Positions 49,301 through 58,650 are shown, counted from the stretch's first letter. The stretch is 64,000 bases of DNA from VRUE01 sp963844395 (GCA_963844395.1 CAWJNX010000002.1:62001-126000), one strand, 5' to 3'. Notes: a model not told the origin generated them from the letters alone. Numbers and translations: made by a program.

Positions 49301-50135
49301 CTTGGATAGTCTCCCCCGCGACAGGGACCTGGCCCTGGTAGACGCCATCGGTGTCGAAACGCTGGATCCGTCCCTGATCGCCGACGTAGATATTGTCGGA
49401 CGGGTCGATGGCGATGAAGCTGCCGATATTCACCGACCACGCGAACTGGCCTTGGCCGGGGCCGGTCGTACCGGCACCGCATTCGTCCCCGCTTTCGAGC
49501 TGTGCTTTGGTGCAGAGGTTGCGTTCGGCTTCCGTCGAGCCGCCTTCTGCGGCCTTGGTCTTGTTGACGTCGCCGCCGAACATCAAGAGGAAGTTGCCTT
49601 CGGCGTCGAACTTCTGGACGCGGAAATTGAAGAAATCGACGACGTATACGTTGCCTTCGGAGTCGAGCGCGACGCCTTGCGCGGTTTTGAACTGCCCCGC
49701 CCCCTCCCCGTCCACACCGGGTTTGCAGACGTCGCCGTCGGCCGGCACGCAGATCTCGAACTGATCTTCGGGTGCGCTCGTGTCGTCGCCGGGGCCCGTC
49801 TCGACCACGTCCCAGCCCCATGCTCTTATGAAGCGGCCCCATGCGTCGAACTCCAGCATCCGCTGGTTGATCTGATCGGCGACGTAGACGTGGCCCGGCG
49901 GGTTGGGATCGGCGGCGATGCCGCGAGGGATGTCGCAAGGGACGTCGTCGAGGCCGCCCACGCATTTCGTCCACAGCGTCGGCGGCGGCTCGGCGGCCGA
50001 GGCGGCGGCCGGAAGAGCGACGGTGGCGATCAGGGCCAGGACCGCCGCCATCGCGATCAGACTCGCCCGCACGACCCGGCGCTCCCTATCGCCATGTTTT
50101 CTCCCGCGCAACTCGGTGGATCCGGTAGCAATCAA
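46374..50135 (-). CDS. Giant secreted NHL beta-propeller protein
   Basis: 1253 residues from TTG 50135, which follows AGGAGAGACG. The N-terminal region has one hydrophobic export segment (ASLIAMAAVLALIATVALPA). Residues about 60-380 are NHL repeats (GIAADPNPPGHVYVADQINQ, GVALDSEGNVYVVDFFNFRV, FIAIDPSDNIYVGDQGRIQR), a six-bladed propeller. A fibronectin-like segment (about 415-520) and WD40/TolB-like propeller blades (AVSADGERVYWSCDGRLYL, ARVTPDGTHAAFMSNS, ALSDDGERLFFESFEAL) follow. The C-terminus is an Arg/Ala-rich coiled coil. First gene of a three-gene coupled operon. Confidence 0.85.
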   Translation of the reverse strand: MIATGSTELRGRKHGDRERRVVRASLIAMAAVLALIATVALPAAASAAEPPPTLWTKCVGGLDDVPCDIPRGIAADPNPPGHVYVADQINQRMLEFDAWGRFIRAWGWDVVETGPGDDTSAPEDQFEICVPADGDVCKPGVDGEGAGQFKTAQGVALDSEGNVYVVDFFNFRVQKFDAEGNFLLMFGGDVNKTKAAEGGSTEAERNLCTKAQLESGDECGAGTTGPGQGQFAWSVNIGSFIAIDPSDNIYVGDQGRIQRFDTDGVYQGQVPVAGETIQGLATDPSGDLFVTLYDEAEGTSKPNVLKLSPLGVPLCTANGVARPRAIATDSDGHLYVYDTSTDQVHEFDASCAPLDDGFPTGFIESTGLAIGQACFSTGANLYLSHLFQQPNAVRAYGGPPDRQDSEGNLVCPPPPNPPDISAQYALAVGVTDATLRAEINPRRWGDATYYVQYGTAACIEGGGWEAPCVEEQPAPPGALGAGAVDLPVKAAVSLAGLTADTSYRFRFVAQSSGGGPVFGVGGKVGEEGADGGFRTFPPPSQLFTGCANQQFRTATSSAHLPSCRAYEMVSPVDKAGADVNARQDTQAGRDLALDQAAAVVPPEGRGLTYTARQAFGDAVAAPEMNQYLASRRKEGWTSHSLFPPQHGPDAEGPPLFKAFSTDLSYSWMWREAEPPLDPCAPVGFPNLYRRDNATEAYEALSCEPLTAPFRTELQGASDDSSHAVFRSRSALTPDARPLDPGKNEGDQLFQVYEWEEEAGLRLVSVLPSGAACAKQGSAGSASGSFDSGRWHRLATAVSADGERVYWSCDGRLYLRSGGSGPSVPVSELVSPNPAQFWAAASDGSKALFTIGALQTGDATLYQYDAIAEAATPIAGSVTGLLGQSANLERVYLISDADLDGAGEGEIGKHNLYLLEAGDFSFVVALSDIDAGDTTDAPSPGHGMPIRHNARVTPDGTHAAFMSNSKALAEEVGGLDNTDANSGEADAEVYLYDAASGELVCPSCNRSGARPAGRDIGVELHPYWAAAKIPTWPYSLYAPRALSDDGERLFFESFEALVLRDTNARQDVYEWQDGTGQEDCESRGAELFVAGASGAGGCLSLISTGKDESDSDFTDASADGSDVFFKTQQSLVGQDPGQRDIYDARIGGGFPPPPGPPPGCEGGNCQPPVTAPDPPTPGSSAYRGDEANEADCEALRRRANRLRAATRRLRKVPRRAESPGQVKALRRRAAANAKRAKALRRQARRCQSQAGGSR

Positions 50136-50185
50136 CGTCTCTCCTGTCCCTTGCCCCTCTGCCTGCCGCTTCCCTTGCGGCCCCT
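50136..50185 (-). promoter_or_regulatory. Conserved leader with ribosome-binding site and TTG start, copy 1
   Basis: The minus-strand text GGGAAGCGGCAGGCAGAGGG followed by CAAGGGACAGGAGAGACG and TTG is closely repeated at 51585-51637 (copy 2). It contains the AGGAGA ribosome-binding site of the NHL gene. The shared block is about 50 bases with only a few mismatches. Confidence 0.65.
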
Positions 50186-50302
50186 GTGGCGCGGAGTCGG
50201 TTTGTCCCTGTGTTCTGCGGTGCTTTCCTGTCGCGTCTGTGGGCTGACGGAGTCTGGTCGAGGCTTTCTGATTCAGACACCGATGTTTCCTAAGTCCGCT
50301 AA

Positions 50303-50331
50303 ACCCTAGACATCTATGTTCCTGGTGTCAA
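50303..50331 (-). promoter_or_regulatory. Sigma-70-type promoter of the secreted-protein operon
   Basis: TTGACA (50331-50326), a 17-base spacer and TAGGGT (50308-50303) give a near-consensus housekeeping promoter, with transcription predicted to start near 50296 and a leader of about 160 bases before the TTG at 50135. The rest of the gap 50136-50445 holds the shared leader and the collagen-gene terminator. Confidence 0.65.
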
Positions 50332-50383
50332 GGGAGTGCGTATTCCCTGCAGATCGCATGCCGGTCGGGTGGCGATAGCGGGG

Positions 50384-50415
50384 ACCCGGGAGGCCTCTAT
50401 TCGAGCCTCCCGGGT
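50384..50415 (-). terminator. Terminator hairpin after the collagen-like gene
   Basis: ACCCGGGAGGC and its exact inverse GCCTCCCGGGT enclose a ten-base loop, 31 bases beyond the stop codon at 50446. No T-tract. Confidence 0.6.
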
Positions 50416-50445
50416 TTCCCGCGTTGATGCTCCACTCCAATCGGA

Positions 50446-51393
50446 CTAGGGCGCGGTTACTGCCCAGGTGCCCGCGCCTTGGGCGTTATTCGCCGTGATG
50501 TCGAGTCCCAGGAAGGCGCCGGCGGTTGAGGCGCCGGTGGCCCCCGGGGTGGCGGCTTTGAGGATGGCGAGATCACCCCAGGCAAAACCCAGGTTCGATG
50601 GCTGAGCGCCGCTCAGTTCGGCGGTGTAGATACAGAGGTTCCCAGGCTCGGCACTGGGCGCCGCGGCGGAGCCGAGACACTCGGTTGAATCCACTTCGTC
50701 GGTCGAGAAGGTGCCCATGTTGAGGATCAGCTCTTTGCCGGCGGCATTGATGAAATGGACCTCACACGGGCCAACGACCGAGCCGCTTTCGATTTTGCAG
50801 CCCGTGCCGTCCAGCTCGCTCGGCAGGGGGAGGGTGAAGGAGATCGGAACTCGGATCACACCGGTTCCAGAGGGAGCGGCTCCTTCGGAGACCGTCCCCA
50901 GCGTCCAGGCACCCGTCTCGGTCTCACCGCTCGGCAGCGTTCCGCCGGCGGTCCAGGGGTCCCCTTCGGGGCCTGGGGCTCCCGCGGCCCCGTTGCAGAT
51001 TTTTTTCTTGGTGGCAGGTTCGCTCGCTACCTGGACGGTGGCGCCGCCGGTGGGGCATTCGCCTGCGGTGGCCGTGCCGGTTTCGACGCTTTTGCCGTTG
51101 GCGCCGGCGGTTCCGGTGTCGCCTTTAGCTCCAGTGTCGCCCTTCGGGCCGGGAGCGCCAGCGGGTCCCTGTGGACCGGCGGGGCCAGCCGCGCCCTGGG
51201 GACCTGCCGAGCCGGGTTTGCCGGCGTATTTTTTGGCGATTTTGGTGACTTCTTTTTTCTGCTTGCCGTTCAAACCGGCGGCAGCAAAGGCACCGCCCAC
51301 CATTGCGAAGACGAGCGCGACGATGGCAACCGTGAGGCCTGCCTTGCCGAAGGGTTCGCGAATTGCGCGAATCGGGTGTCTGAGACGTGACAT
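50446..51393 (-). CDS. Secreted or membrane-anchored collagen-like protein
   Basis: 315 residues. ATG 51393 is preceded by AAGGAGAAGGACACTG and overlaps the stop of a short upstream frame (TGATG). N-terminal hydrophobic segment GLTVAIVALVFAMVGGAFAA. Residues about 62-105 are Gly-X-Y repeats (GPQGAAGPAGPQGPAGAPGP-KGDTGAKGDTG), followed by a second short GXY stretch (GAAGAPGPEGD) and a C-terminal beta-rich domain of about 170 residues with six cysteines. Likely a trimeric stalk displaying the C-terminal domain at the surface. Function unknown. Confidence 0.8.
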   Translation of the reverse strand: MSRLRHPIRAIREPFGKAGLTVAIVALVFAMVGGAFAAAGLNGKQKKEVTKIAKKYAGKPGSAGPQGAAGPAGPQGPAGAPGPKGDTGAKGDTGTAGANGKSVETGTATAGECPTGGATVQVASEPATKKKICNGAAGAPGPEGDPWTAGGTLPSGETETGAWTLGTVSEGAAPSGTGVIRVPISFTLPLPSELDGTGCKIESGSVVGPCEVHFINAAGKELILNMGTFSTDEVDSTECLGSAAAPSAEPGNLCIYTAELSGAQPSNLGFAWGDLAILKAATPGATGASTAGAFLGLDITANNAQGAGTWAVTAP

Positions 51394-51587
51394 CAGTGTC
51401 CTTCTCCTTTTGTAGTAACGCCCGCCGGATATGGCCCGGCCGGCCTTGTTGACTGCGGCCGGGTGTGGAACCCATCTCCATCTGGCCGGGTTGACTGCTT
51501 GATGAGGCCGACACGGGCGGGAAGGGCCGCGGCGGGTTGTGCAAAGTCGAAGTGGCCGGAGCCAATTCCCGAAAGCGGTGCGATCAA
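51393..51587 (-). CDS. Short upstream open frame with conserved leader (possible leader peptide)
   Basis: TTG 51587, preceded by AAGGAGAGAGG, opens 64 codons (L/MIAPLSGIGSGHFDFAQPAA ... PAGVTTKGEGH) whose TGA overlaps the collagen-like gene's ATG. The first codons (IAP) resemble those of the NHL protein (IAT) because both lie in the shared leader. No family recognised. It could be a translated leader coupling to the collagen gene or merely noncoding leader sequence. Confidence 0.35.
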   Translation of the reverse strand: MIAPLSGIGSGHFDFAQPAAALPARVGLIKQSTRPDGDGFHTRPQSTRPAGPYPAGVTTKGEGH

Positions 51588-51637
51588 CCTCTCTCCTTGT
51601 CCCTCGAGCCCTCTGCCTGCCGCTTCCCTTGCCGGCG
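51585..51637 (-). promoter_or_regulatory. Conserved leader with ribosome-binding site and TTG start, copy 2
   Basis: Matches copy 1 at 50136-50185: GGGAAGCGGCAGGCAGAGGG, then CTCGAGGGACAAGGAGAGAGG and TTGATC. It lies about 190 bases upstream of the collagen-like gene. The rest of the gap 51394-51819 holds the upstream frame, the promoter below and nothing else I recognise. Confidence 0.6.
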
Positions 51638-51720
51638 CCCATGAGGCTCGGTATGTAGTCCCTGTCTGCTTCGGCGCTCCGCCCGGGTGGACAAGAGTGT
51701 TTCCCGAAGCCCTGGCGAGA

Positions 51721-51749
51721 GGGTAGACAATCGGTTCTACAAAAGTCAA
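51721..51749 (-). promoter_or_regulatory. Promoter of the collagen-like gene
   Basis: TTGACT (51749-51744), a 17-base spacer and CTACCC (51726-51721). It resembles the NHL-operon promoter in its -35, spacing and a GAT(T)GTCTA string before the -10 position. The -10 is weak. Confidence 0.45.
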
Positions 51750-51819
51750 GGACGAATTCGTTTACAGAGCTGCGACGGCTCTGCAAAGCGGCTTGCCAGG
51801 GTGCTCGCGGGCTGGTCCG

Positions 51820-52365
<546 letters not shown>

Positions 52366-52447
52366 GCTGGCATCGTCTCAGACAAAATGTCACAAACCTC
52401 GCCGGTGCGGCCAAGAAGGAGGCACACAGCTGGGAGCTAAGGGGAAG

Positions 52448-53395
52448 CTACCGGGCTAAATGGCGTCGCCTCGAGTCGGGAACCGGGTCCCTGAGAATCA
52501 GGCCTTTTTCCTCCGCCTCGTCGGAGGGCACGAGGGCGTTGGTGCGGCGCAGCTGGTCCAAGGCCAGCGGCATCGTCAACCAGTCGATCAGGGAGGCCCA
52601 GCGCTGCGCTCGATCCACCATGCGCAGCAGGGGCTCTGGGTTCCTCTGGCGGTTCTGGGTTCCTCTGGCGGCTCATCGATCGCAGGGCGCCGAGGTAGTC
52701 GGCCCGGAAAGAGAGAGGGATGAGAACACTGCACTGCTGGGCGGCGCTCAGCTCTGCATTGAGCAGCGCTCGGCAGACGCGGCCGTTGCCATCGGCGAAG
52801 GGGTAGACCTCGCTTACCACGAACATCGCGAAGACAGCCCGAGGAAAGCCGGCGGGCGATCCTCGAGGATGCGTCGATTCTGCGTTCGCAGGACCTCGGC
52901 GAAGTCGTCGGCGTCGGCGGGAACTCGGGTGCGCTGCTCGCGATCGGTGACGACGCCGAACGTTGCGAGGATGTCGTGGGCGTCAGCGGGGCGCTCCGGC
53001 GGGATTGCGCCGCGAAAGACGATCTCCTCGGCCTCCTCGGCCTCGAACTCGGTGCCCTCGATGAAGTTCGAGAAGTAGGCCTCGAAGAAGGGAAAGACGC
53101 GCTCCGGATCGGCGGGCTCGGATCGCAGCTCGGCGACGTGAGTCGCCGGTACCGAGCAAGGTGGCGATCAGCTCGTCGAGGCGGGCCTGCTGCCCCTCGG
53201 CTGAGAGCGTTGGGGCGATCTCGCCTGCCTCGTCCCTGATCCTCAGCAGCTTCGGACTCGCCACGATTGCGGGCGATCCGCTCCAGCCACTCCTCCAGCT
53301 CGGCCGCCGTCAGGGCACGGGACACGCCTCCCCGGGCGCGGTAGGCGTCGAGATCGCGGCCGGGACCCCACTCGGTCGCGGCAGGATGACGATCT
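52448..53395 (-). pseudogene. Fic-family gene, multiply frame-shifted
   Basis: Pieces in different frames assemble into a Fic protein: ATEWGPGRDLDAYRARGGV, RALTAAELEEWLERIARN, SPKLLRIRDEAGEIAPTLSA, FFEAYFSNFIEGTEFEAEEA-EEIVFRG, then MFVVSEVYPFADGNGRVCRA with the Fic motif (YPFADGNGR; the usual leading His is Tyr), and RWASLIDWLTMPLALDQLRR to a stop at 52448. At least four indels are needed, one being a 16-17 base tandem duplication (CCAGAGGAACCCAGA twice) near 52650. The start is not defined. Fic enzymes AMPylate proteins; here both the motif change and the frame breaks argue against activity. Confidence 0.75.
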
Positions 53396-53424
53396 CCTGA
53401 AGCCGGTTGTTTTTTCGGCCTTTG

Positions 53425-55782
53425 TTATCCGGTTCCGACAGCCTCGATCCAGTCCCAGGGCTTACCACAGAGGCGCTCGGATTCCTCGACCGGGACGGCG
53501 ACGACCTCGTTCTCCTCCTCGTCCGCCGGGGCGAAGAGGAGCGGCCCGGTTCCGGGGCGGGGGAAGCCGCCGCTGCCGGGGTGCAGGTCGGCGCCGCCGA
53601 AGCGCAGCTCGACCTCGTGGGCGCCGGTGCTGAGCCGCGCCTCGCCCAGGTAGACGAAGCCGTCGTCGTTATTCAGCTCGTGGCGCGCCTGGGCGACCTC
53701 CTCTCCGTCGACGAGCAGCTCGACGCTGCCGCGCACCGAGCCCTTCAGCCAGGCGGCGTAGCGGCCGGCGCGCGGCAGGTCCAAGCTGCGGTCGGTCGCG
53801 TCGTAAACTGGCGCGCTGCGGGCGGCGAGGAGGCGGACGTCGCGGACGCCGTTCTGCAGGGCGAGCAGGCCGAGGCCGCCCACTTCGCCGCAGTCGGGTA
53901 CTGCGGCGGGATTGGATTCGTCGCCCAGCGGCAGGTGCTCGGGGATCGAACCGGAGCGTTCCAGCGGCCGCTGCCAGACCTCGAAGTAGTCGCCCGCGCG
54001 GATGCGCAGGTAGGGCGAGGGCGGGCGGCTGCGGGTCGGCGAGCGGCGCAGGACGAGGGTGCGGAATTCGAGCAGGCCGCTGAGGTCGAGCTCGTCGGTG
54101 TCAACCGAGTTGCCCTTCGGCACCGTGCCGCCATCGCGGGTCGGCACGGTGCGCTCGCGTAGCTCGGAGGCGGCTTCTCCGTCCAGCTCGCGCAGGAAAT
54201 GGCGGGCACCGTAGGGGTTGTATTCGGTCATCAGCGCCGGGCCCTCGCCGGCGAAGTCCTCGCCGATCCGCTGCAGCTCCCGCAACTGGCCGTAGGGGGC
54301 GAGGCTGACGCCGCCGTAAGCGAGCACGTTGGACCAGAGCACGCCGCCGACGACGGCGACGACCAGCAGGGCGCCGGCGACACGGTCGAGGCGCAGCGCC
54401 GCGAGGATGCCGAGCGCGGCCAGCGAAAGGGCGACGGGCGAGACGGTGGCAAGTGCTTTGCCTCCCGCCCAGGGCGAGCCGATCGCGACGATGAGCGCAG
54501 CGGCACCCAGGGCACTCGCGTAGAGCAGCGGCGCGAGGGCGCGGCGGCGCCAGGCGAACCAGAGGCCGAGCAGGGCGGCGAGGATCGCCAGCCCGATCAG
54601 CACCGCGGTGAGGACGGTCGGCTCGGGATCGAAGCGGAAGTCGCCCGATGGCCAGATGCCGAGCGCCTGCAGCGGGTCGAGCGGGCCGCGCAGGTTGCCT
54701 TCGCCGGTGGAGTCGGTGAGCGGCTTGGAGGTGGGCGGCAAGATGCCCGAGGTCAGCGCCGGGAAGACGAAGGCGAGGAGCAGGCCGGCGAAGAGCGCCG
54801 CGCGGATCGCCGCGGCGGGCGGGCCGAAGCGGCGCCAGGTGAGGACGGCGAGGGCGAGCAGGAGCGGCAGCAGCCAGATCACGCCGCCGGGGCTGAGCAC
54901 CCCGACCAGCGCGGCGGCGGCGAGGGCGAGCGGGAAGACGTCGCGGAGGGGCGACCCGCCGGCGCTGTCCGGCGACGCATCGGACTTTGACCCCACCCTG
55001 GTGGGGTGAATGTCGGATGCGCGCACGACCGCCGGGGCAAGGGCTGCCGCCAGCGCGACCAGCGCCGCCGCGGCGACCTCCTTCGCTCCCCCCCACATCG
55101 CGTAGCCGTAGAGCAGGGCGGGCTGGGCGGCGACGAAGACCGCGAGGGCGCGCGGGCGGGGGCGGTGCACGGCGGCGCCGAGGATCTGCCAGAGGGAGAG
55201 GGAGAGCATCGCGGCGAGGAAGCTGAGGTAGGGCTGGAAGACCCAGGCGAGGTCGCCGCCGACGAGCTTCTGCGCGGCGCCGAAGGGAACGAAGACGCCG
55301 ATCGGGTAGCCGCCGGCCAGGTTGAAGTCGAGCGTCGCCCGGTAGCTGGAGGGGCCGAGCCCGTCGAGGCTGCGGCCGTGCTCCATGATCCGGTCGGTCA
55401 TCGCCAGCCAGGTGGCGGTGTCGTCGAGCTTGATGTAGCCGGCGAAGGTGGGCTCGCCGGAGAGGACGACCGGGGCCGCGAAGACGGCGAAGACGGCGAG
55501 TGCGACGGCGATCGGCAGCGGGTCGGGACGCCCGAAGCGCCAGGGAAGCGAGAAGCCGGCGCCGATTAGCGCCAGGGCGAGCAGGACCGGCAGCGTCAGC
55601 TCGGCGGTCGCGTCGCCGGCGGCGGTGAAGCCGCCGACGACGATCGCCGCGGCGAGCCCGGCGGGGGCGACCAGCGCTCCCGGCAGGCGGCGGCCGCTGA
55701 GCAGGTCGACGAGCAGGCCGAGCCCGAGGCAGAGAGCGAGCAGGACCAGCGGGAATAGGACCCAAGCGACGAAGAGGCTCAT
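53425..55782 (-). CDS. Large polytopic membrane protein (GT-C-like glycosyltransferase candidate)
   Basis: 785 residues, intact. About 14 hydrophobic segments fill residues 1-480 (for example SLFVAWVLFPLVLLALCLGL, VIWLLPLLLALAVLTW). An early extracytoplasmic loop with acidic residues (GYIKLDDTATWLAMTDRIME) and a large C-terminal soluble domain (480-785, containing YNPYGARHFLRELDGE) match the layout of GT-C family glycosyltransferases or related cell-wall proteins, but no family signature is certain. It follows a small membrane protein by 21 bases and probably shares its transcript with the two-component genes upstream. Confidence 0.65.
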   Translation of the reverse strand: MSLFVAWVLFPLVLLALCLGLGLLVDLLSGRRLPGALVAPAGLAAAIVVGGFTAAGDATAELTLPVLLALALIGAGFSLPWRFGRPDPLPIAVALAVFAVFAAPVVLSGEPTFAGYIKLDDTATWLAMTDRIMEHGRSLDGLGPSSYRATLDFNLAGGYPIGVFVPFGAAQKLVGGDLAWVFQPYLSFLAAMLSLSLWQILGAAVHRPRPRALAVFVAAQPALLYGYAMWGGAKEVAAAALVALAAALAPAVVRASDIHPTRVGSKSDASPDSAGGSPLRDVFPLALAAAALVGVLSPGGVIWLLPLLLALAVLTWRRFGPPAAAIRAALFAGLLLAFVFPALTSGILPPTSKPLTDSTGEGNLRGPLDPLQALGIWPSGDFRFDPEPTVLTAVLIGLAILAALLGLWFAWRRRALAPLLYASALGAAALIVAIGSPWAGGKALATVSPVALSLAALGILAALRLDRVAGALLVVAVVGGVLWSNVLAYGGVSLAPYGQLRELQRIGEDFAGEGPALMTEYNPYGARHFLRELDGEAASELRERTVPTRDGGTVPKGNSVDTDELDLSGLLEFRTLVLRRSPTRSRPPSPYLRIRAGDYFEVWQRPLERSGSIPEHLPLGDESNPAAVPDCGEVGGLGLLALQNGVRDVRLLAARSAPVYDATDRSLDLPRAGRYAAWLKGSVRGSVELLVDGEEVAQARHELNNDDGFVYLGEARLSTGAHEVELRFGGADLHPGSGGFPRPGTGPLLFAPADEEENEVVAVPVEESERLCGKPWDWIEAVGTG

Positions 55783-55803
55783 CGGGTCGCTGCCGGGGGC
55801 GAC

Positions 55804-56463
55804 TCAGCCGATCGGCTGGACCTTGCCCGAGCGGGCGAGGCTCATCGCGCGCGATGGCGAGGGAGCGTAGACCTCGACCTGCAGGCTGCCGTCCGGGCTG
55901 GCGAAGTAGGCGCTGCTGGGCGCCTCGGCACTGGCGACGACTTGGCCGACTTCGTCGCTCTCGCGGACGATCGCGCCCGGGCGTTCGGCGAAGCCCTCCA
56001 GGGCTTTGGTCGCGTCGGTAAGCGGGTAGCTGCCGATCGTCAGCGTGCCGGCGCGGGCGCCCCCCGGCTCCACCCCCTCTGCGAGGTAGCGGACCTGGAC
56101 GCTGCCGTCTTCGCTTTCGCTCGCCTCCAGGTCCGTGCCCTCGATCGGGCCGGCCCAGTAGACGGCGTGGCCCGAGGAGCCGGCGATCTCCTGCAGCTCG
56201 CCTTCGCTGACGATCTTCGCCTCGAAGCCGGCCGCCGACACGGCTTCGCCGCTGTCGCCGTCGTCGCCACGGGTGGCGACCCAGGCGATCGCGGCGACCA
56301 GCACCGCCAGGGCGATCACGCCCCATCGCAGCATCTTCTGCCGGTCCTCGGGCTTGCGGGGCGAGCGCTTCGCCCCCTTGGATGAGCCGGTCGCTTGCCT
56401 GTCCGGCTTAGCCGGCTCGGCCGGCTTCTCCGCCGGTTTCGCTCCCTCCACCCACGGAACCAT
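55804..56463 (-). CDS. Single-pass membrane protein with extracytoplasmic domain
   Basis: I choose ATG 56463 (MVPWVEGAKPAEKPAEPAKP) because the longer frame overlaps the response regulator gene. The product has 219 residues: a Lys/Pro/Ala-rich cytoplasmic part, one transmembrane helix (WGVIALAVLVAAIAWVATRG) and an acidic extracytoplasmic beta-like domain (FEAKIVSEGELQEIAGSSGH, AVYWAGPIEG, GSLQVEVYAPSPSRAMSLAR). No family recognised. Lies between the response regulator and the GT-C-like gene on the same strand. Confidence 0.7.
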   Translation of the reverse strand: MVPWVEGAKPAEKPAEPAKPDRQATGSSKGAKRSPRKPEDRQKMLRWGVIALAVLVAAIAWVATRGDDGDSGEAVSAAGFEAKIVSEGELQEIAGSSGHAVYWAGPIEGTDLEASESEDGSVQVRYLAEGVEPGGARAGTLTIGSYPLTDATKALEGFAERPGAIVRESDEVGQVVASAEAPSSAYFASPDGSLQVEVYAPSPSRAMSLARSGKVQPIG

Positions 56464-56491
56464 ATAACCCGCTTGTCTCAGCGGACGGGAG

Positions 56492-57196
<705 letters not shown>

Positions 57197-57248
57197 CGTG
57201 GGCCGGCTTCGCTCGGTGTCGCGTTCCGCATGTGACCGCCCGCCATCT

Positions 57249-58550
57249 TCATGCCACCGGGGTCGGGCTCGGCTGGGCGACGGGGAGGCGAACCCAGAAG
57301 GTGCTGCCCTCCCCCTCGACGGAGTGGGCGCCGATTTCGCCGCCCATGACGCTGACCATGCGCTGGGCGATCGCCAGGCCGAGGCCGAAGCCCTCCCGCT
57401 TGCGCGACTCATCGCGGCGGTAGAAGCGCTCGAAGACGCGCTCTATCTCATCCTCCGGTATCCCCGGCCCCGTATCGATCACCTCCAGCACGACCTCCCT
57501 CTCGCCGTCGCGGCGGCCGCGAACGGTAACGGTCCCGGGCAGCGGCGTGTGCTTGAAGGCGTTGGTCAGCAGTCCGACCAGCACCTGGCGCAGCAGGGTC
57601 GGGTCGCCGCTCGCCGCCAGGCCCGGCTCGGTGTCGACGCTGAGCTGGATGTGCGAAGGCGTCTCGATCGCCTCGACGGTGTCACGAATCGCGGCGTCGA
57701 CGTCAACCGCCTCAGTCTCCCCCGCACCGATCGACTCGACCCGGGCCAGGGTCAGCAGCGAGCGGGTAAGGCGGTTCATCCGCTCGGTGTCCTCGGCGAG
57801 GCGGCCGAGGAAGTGGTCGAGCGCCTCCGGGTCGTCCTTGGCGCCCTCGCGCAGGACCTCGATCGCGCTGGAGATGCCGGCCAGGGGGTTGCGCAGCTCA
57901 TGCGCGGCGTTGGAGATGAAGTCCGCTTCGGCCAGCTCGCGCCGCATCTCTTCGGTGCGGTCGCGGGCGACGACGAGGACGGCGCGCTCGTCCGGCAGCG
58001 AGCGGGCGCTCATCGCGTAGGCACGGTCGCCGATCCGCAGCGCCGGGTGGGCGGCGAAGCCGAGGTCGGCGGCGCGCGTCAGATGGGGGCGCATCGAGTC
58101 CGGGGGATGGCCGTCCGGGTCGAGGAGGTGTCGCGCGGCGCGGTTGGAGAAGCGCAGCGAGCCATCGTCGTCGACGACGATCACCGCGTCGGTGAGGCCG
58201 TCGAAGATCGCTTTCAGCTTGTTGCGGTCGGCGGTGAGGACGCCGAAGCTCTCCTTCAGCGAGGCGCGCATCGAGTCGAGGGCTTGGGCGAGGTCGCCGA
58301 TCTCGTCGCGGCCTCCGCTCTCCAGCGGCGCATCGAAGGAGCCGGCGGCCATCTGCCCGGCGGCGCGGGAGAGGCGGGCGACACGATGAGTGATCCCGAC
58401 CGCGATCAGGAAGCCGACCAGGACGCCGAGGGCGATCGCGCCGAGTACGGCGCGAGGCCGGTCGCCGAAGGTGTAGACGACGCTGGCCGTGGTCAGCGTC
58501 ACCGCGGCGAAGGCAGCGGCGAGCCAGAGGCGCATGCCGATCCGCGTCAT
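57249..58550 (-). CDS. Sensor histidine kinase (HAMP-PAS-HisKA-HATPase)
   Basis: 433 residues from ATG 58550 (MTRIGMRLWLAAAFAAVTLT). Two transmembrane helices separated by a very short periplasmic loop (LWLAAAFAAVTLTTASVVYT; AVLGAIALGVLVGFLIAVGI), HAMP (RVARLSRAAGQMAAGSFDAP), a PAS-like domain (DRNKLKAIFDGLTDAVIVVD), H-box FISNAAHELRNPLAG, N-box LLTNAFKHT, and G-boxes DTGPGIPEDE and GFGLGLAIA. The tiny external loop suggests it senses the membrane or partner proteins. Pairs with the response regulator 52 bases downstream. Confidence 0.93.
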   Translation of the reverse strand: MTRIGMRLWLAAAFAAVTLTTASVVYTFGDRPRAVLGAIALGVLVGFLIAVGITHRVARLSRAAGQMAAGSFDAPLESGGRDEIGDLAQALDSMRASLKESFGVLTADRNKLKAIFDGLTDAVIVVDDDGSLRFSNRAARHLLDPDGHPPDSMRPHLTRAADLGFAAHPALRIGDRAYAMSARSLPDERAVLVVARDRTEEMRRELAEADFISNAAHELRNPLAGISSAIEVLREGAKDDPEALDHFLGRLAEDTERMNRLTRSLLTLARVESIGAGETEAVDVDAAIRDTVEAIETPSHIQLSVDTEPGLAASGDPTLLRQVLVGLLTNAFKHTPLPGTVTVRGRRDGEREVVLEVIDTGPGIPEDEIERVFERFYRRDESRKREGFGLGLAIAQRMVSVMGGEIGAHSVEGEGSTFWVRLPVAQPSPTPVA

Positions 58551-58650
58551 CCTCCTGTTCCCACCTTCATGAACATTTACTAACACAAAATTCGCCTCAG
58601 CCCCATGCCCGTGCGAGGGCGTCGCCGGGGCGGCATGGGAGAATCGGCCG

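Noticed and set aside
54101..56326. Long Arg/Pro/Gly-rich minus-strand frame overlapping the polytopic membrane protein
   Set aside because: Composition is typical of an out-of-frame shadow; the 53425-55782 frame has clear transmembrane segments.
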